DNA from: JACVRW01 sp963803245
Lineage (GTDB): Bacteria; Actinomycetota; Thermoleophilia; Solirubrobacterales; Thermoleophilaceae
Length of the DNA stretch: 64,000 bases
Assembly (NCBI GenBank): GCA_963803245.1
Contig: CAWDLI010000016.1
Location: 169,593-233,592, forward strand
Direction: 5' to 3'
Of this stretch, positions 62,915 to 64,000 are shown one piece after another (the first letter of the stretch is position 1; each line of letters begins with the position of its first letter). Below the pieces are notes generated by a model, which was given only the letters and a program-made list of their open reading frames with translations, searched no databases and was not told the origin of the DNA. A program made the position numbers and the translations under genes.

Positions 62915-63349
62915 CTAGCCGGAAGCAGCCGCCGTGTCCACCGTGTGGCGCTCGAGGCCGGCGCGCACCGAGTCGGGAATCGGACGCTTGCGCAGGGTCT
63001 CGGGCTCCACGAACACGTGGCGCAGCTCACCCTCGGCCAGAAGCTCGCCGGCGGGCATGCGCTCGACCGACAGCGCTGTGGTCATCGAGGTCTCCCCCAT
63101 AGACACGACGCTCACGACCAGGTCGATCTCGTCGTCGAAGCGCGCCGAGGCTCTGTACGCGATGCGCGCCTCGGCGACCACCATGTCCGCCCCGGTGGCG
63201 TTCATGTCGCCGTAGGGCACGACCGCCGCGCGCCAGAGCTCGGTCATCGCCACGTCGAAGTACATGAGGTAGTTCGCGTAGAAGACGACGCCCTGGAGGT
63301 CGCACTCGTTCCAGCGCACGCGGGTGCGATGACGGAAGGGGGCGCCCAT
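62915..63349 (-). CDS. YbgC/4-hydroxybenzoyl-CoA-thioesterase-like protein
   Basis: A 144-residue hotdog thioesterase. The active-site motif RVRWNECDLQGVVFYANYL has the catalytic-type Asp D17 of the 4HBT/YbgC group, followed by a second strand-helix unit. The C-terminal strands carry GELRHVFVEP. Acyl-CoA substrate is unknown. The start is ATG 63349. It is probably a single-gene unit; no linked Tol-Pal genes are seen. Confidence 0.85.
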   Translation of the reverse strand: MGAPFRHRTRVRWNECDLQGVVFYANYLMYFDVAMTELWRAAVVPYGDMNATGADMVVAEARIAYRASARFDDEIDLVVSVVSMGETSMTTALSVERMPAGELLAEGELRHVFVEPETLRKRPIPDSVRAGLERHTVDTAAASG

Positions 63350-63477
63350 GGCCCGGCAGCGTAACCGCCGGTGCTCAGGCCGGCTGCCGCTCTGGAAAGG
63401 GATCCGGGCATCACCTGCAATGGAACTTGCAGCAAATCGGGCCTTCCATCCGTCGGCGGTCCTAGCTTTACGAACAC

Positions 63478-63945
63478 ATGTTCCCCGTCCTGAGACAACG
63501 GTTCGACGCAGCGCTCGACCTCATCGTCGAGTTTTCGACGCTCGGCGAGTACCGGCTGGCGGCTCCGGCCGCAGCCGGTCCCGCGAGTGCTCCAGTCGTA
63601 GCGGAAACCGCTCCGTTGCTCTTCGGGCAGGGCCCGCGGATGGGAGGCGCCGGCGGACACGCCGCGCGCTCCGCGGATCAGCAAGTCGTGGGCGGAGCGG
63701 CCGCGACCGCGCGGGGTGCCGCAGTTCGGGCACCGTTGCGTGGCGCGGCCGCCACCCCCGCGGCTCGCCGCCTCGCCGCGTCGGCGAGCTGCGCCGCCGG
63801 CGTGGAGGCGCGCGGTGAGCGCCGAGCTCAGGGCTCGGGATCCCGTGCCCGTCGCGGCCCGGAGCGCACCGGTCCGAGCCCGAGCGCGCATCGTGTGCGC
63901 GGCGGTGCTCCGGACGTCGCCGAGCAGCTCTGCCTCGCCGTCTAG
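63478..63945 (+). CDS. Hypothetical protein, weakly supported
   Basis: A 155-residue frame beginning MFPVLRQRFDAALDLIVEF followed by STLGEYRL, whose first ~30 codons have good third-position GC, then Ala/Gly/Arg-rich low-complexity sequence. TAGCTT lies nine bases before the ATG at 63463-63468, a leaderless style. The later part has atypical composition and may be partly non-coding. No domain is recognised; a competing minus-strand frame exists. Confidence 0.35.
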   Translation: MFPVLRQRFDAALDLIVEFSTLGEYRLAAPAAAGPASAPVVAETAPLLFGQGPRMGGAGGHAARSADQQVVGGAAATARGAAVRAPLRGAAATPAARRLAASASCAAGVEARGERRAQGSGSRARRGPERTGPSPSAHRVRGGAPDVAEQLCLAV

Positions 63946-63958
63946 CGGCAGGGCGCTT

Positions 63959-64000
63959 CTAGTTCGGCGTCAGATCGCGACGCCGAACCTCTTCGAGCAG
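63959..64000 (-). CDS. Possible C-terminal end of a gene cut by the window edge
   Basis: The minus strand reads LLEEVRRRDLTPN and stop, in codons with the usual high third-position GC. This suggests the last 13 residues of a protein whose body lies beyond the window. The GTTCGGCGTC/GACGCCGAAC stem is inside it. The family cannot be named from so little. Confidence 0.3.
   Translation of the reverse strand: MLEEVRRRDLTPN

Noticed and set aside
63244..63891. Minus-strand frame with a CPNC motif near the right end
   Set aside because: It overlaps the YbgC-type gene and a plus frame; only a chance CxxC pair supports it.
63962..63988. GTTCGGCGTC/GACGCCGAAC stem as a terminator
   Set aside because: It lies within a probable minus-strand coding end (before the stop) and has no U-run, so it is best explained as coding sequence.
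1..64000. CRISPR arrays, tRNA/rRNA genes, insertion sequences, replication origins
   Set aside because: I looked for evenly spaced repeats, tRNA T-loops, transposase motifs and DnaA-box clusters and found none that held up.

Overview
The window is about 64 kb of very GC-rich, densely packed actinobacterial chromosome. Several features suggest a Thermoleophilia-type lineage (Solirubrobacterales or Gaiellales relatives): NTF2-like proteins beginning MSQENVE, a single-motif RsiG-type protein, an FHA/MerR pair as in GarA/Rv1828, a short HisG with HisZ, and many starts with a TANNNT box 5-9 nt upstream (leaderless style). This placement is inferred from gene content, not from a marker-gene tree. 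No rRNA, tRNA, CRISPR array or insertion sequence was seen.

Layout. 1-6.9 kb: small membrane protein, DivIVA-domain protein, a secreted six-repeat protein, PdxH, a lipocalin-like protein, an SDR and a GT39-like membrane glycosyltransferase. 6.9-12.7 kb: an accessory-looking segment of short genes with three NTF2-like paralogues joined by a recurring DNA junction, a ribbon-helix-helix protein, zinc ribbons (one an NrdR ribbon without its ATP-cone), and a secreted protein behind a c-di-GMP-I (GEMM) riboswitch. 12.7-25 kb: DinB, a DPBB/RlpA-like wall protein behind a c-di-AMP (ydaO) riboswitch, a frameshifted WS/DGAT acyltransferase, YbaK, an orphan histidine kinase, a beta-lactamase-like/VanX-like fusion, NadE, a thioesterase, a membrane anti-sigma-like protein and an AGPS-like flavoprotein.

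25-46.5 kb: a minus-strand run of proS, pgsA-like, rsiG-like, FHA, merR, apt, SRPBCC and AGPS-like genes. A plus-strand GGDEF/HD-GYP protein follows, then the conserved translation/isoprenoid/lipid block in its usual order rpsB-tsf-pyrH-frr-uppS-cdsA-dxr-rseP-ispG(-proS). That block is interrupted by a luciferase-like/SCP2 fusion, a Tat-lipoprotein intradiol dioxygenase, a decayed secreted gene, fadD and an AbiEi/DUF559 protein. 46.5-64 kb: rluD-lspA-yggT-proC-sepF, a small hydrolase/GNAT/VOC group, then the long overlapping run murA-hisZ-hisG-hisD-hisB-hisH-hisA-hisF-cca-pgeF-yggS. The window ends with an HD protein, a Cys-rich protein, an isocitrate/isopropylmalate dehydrogenase homologue and a YbgC-type thioesterase.

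How it fits together. Three separate c-di-GMP elements lie within 24 kb (riboswitch, RsiG-like anti-sigma, GGDEF/HD-GYP enzyme). A c-di-AMP riboswitch controls a wall-remodelling protein, and nearby genes act on D-Ala termini, lipid II precursors (MurA, UppS) and division (SepF, DivIVA). The most notable observations are the RsiG-type gene with an operator-like palindrome, the serine-hydrolase/D,D-dipeptidase fusion, the NTF2-like tandem junctions whose conserved tail carries a Shine-Dalgarno, and a probable CTG start of rluD inside a CTGA overlap.
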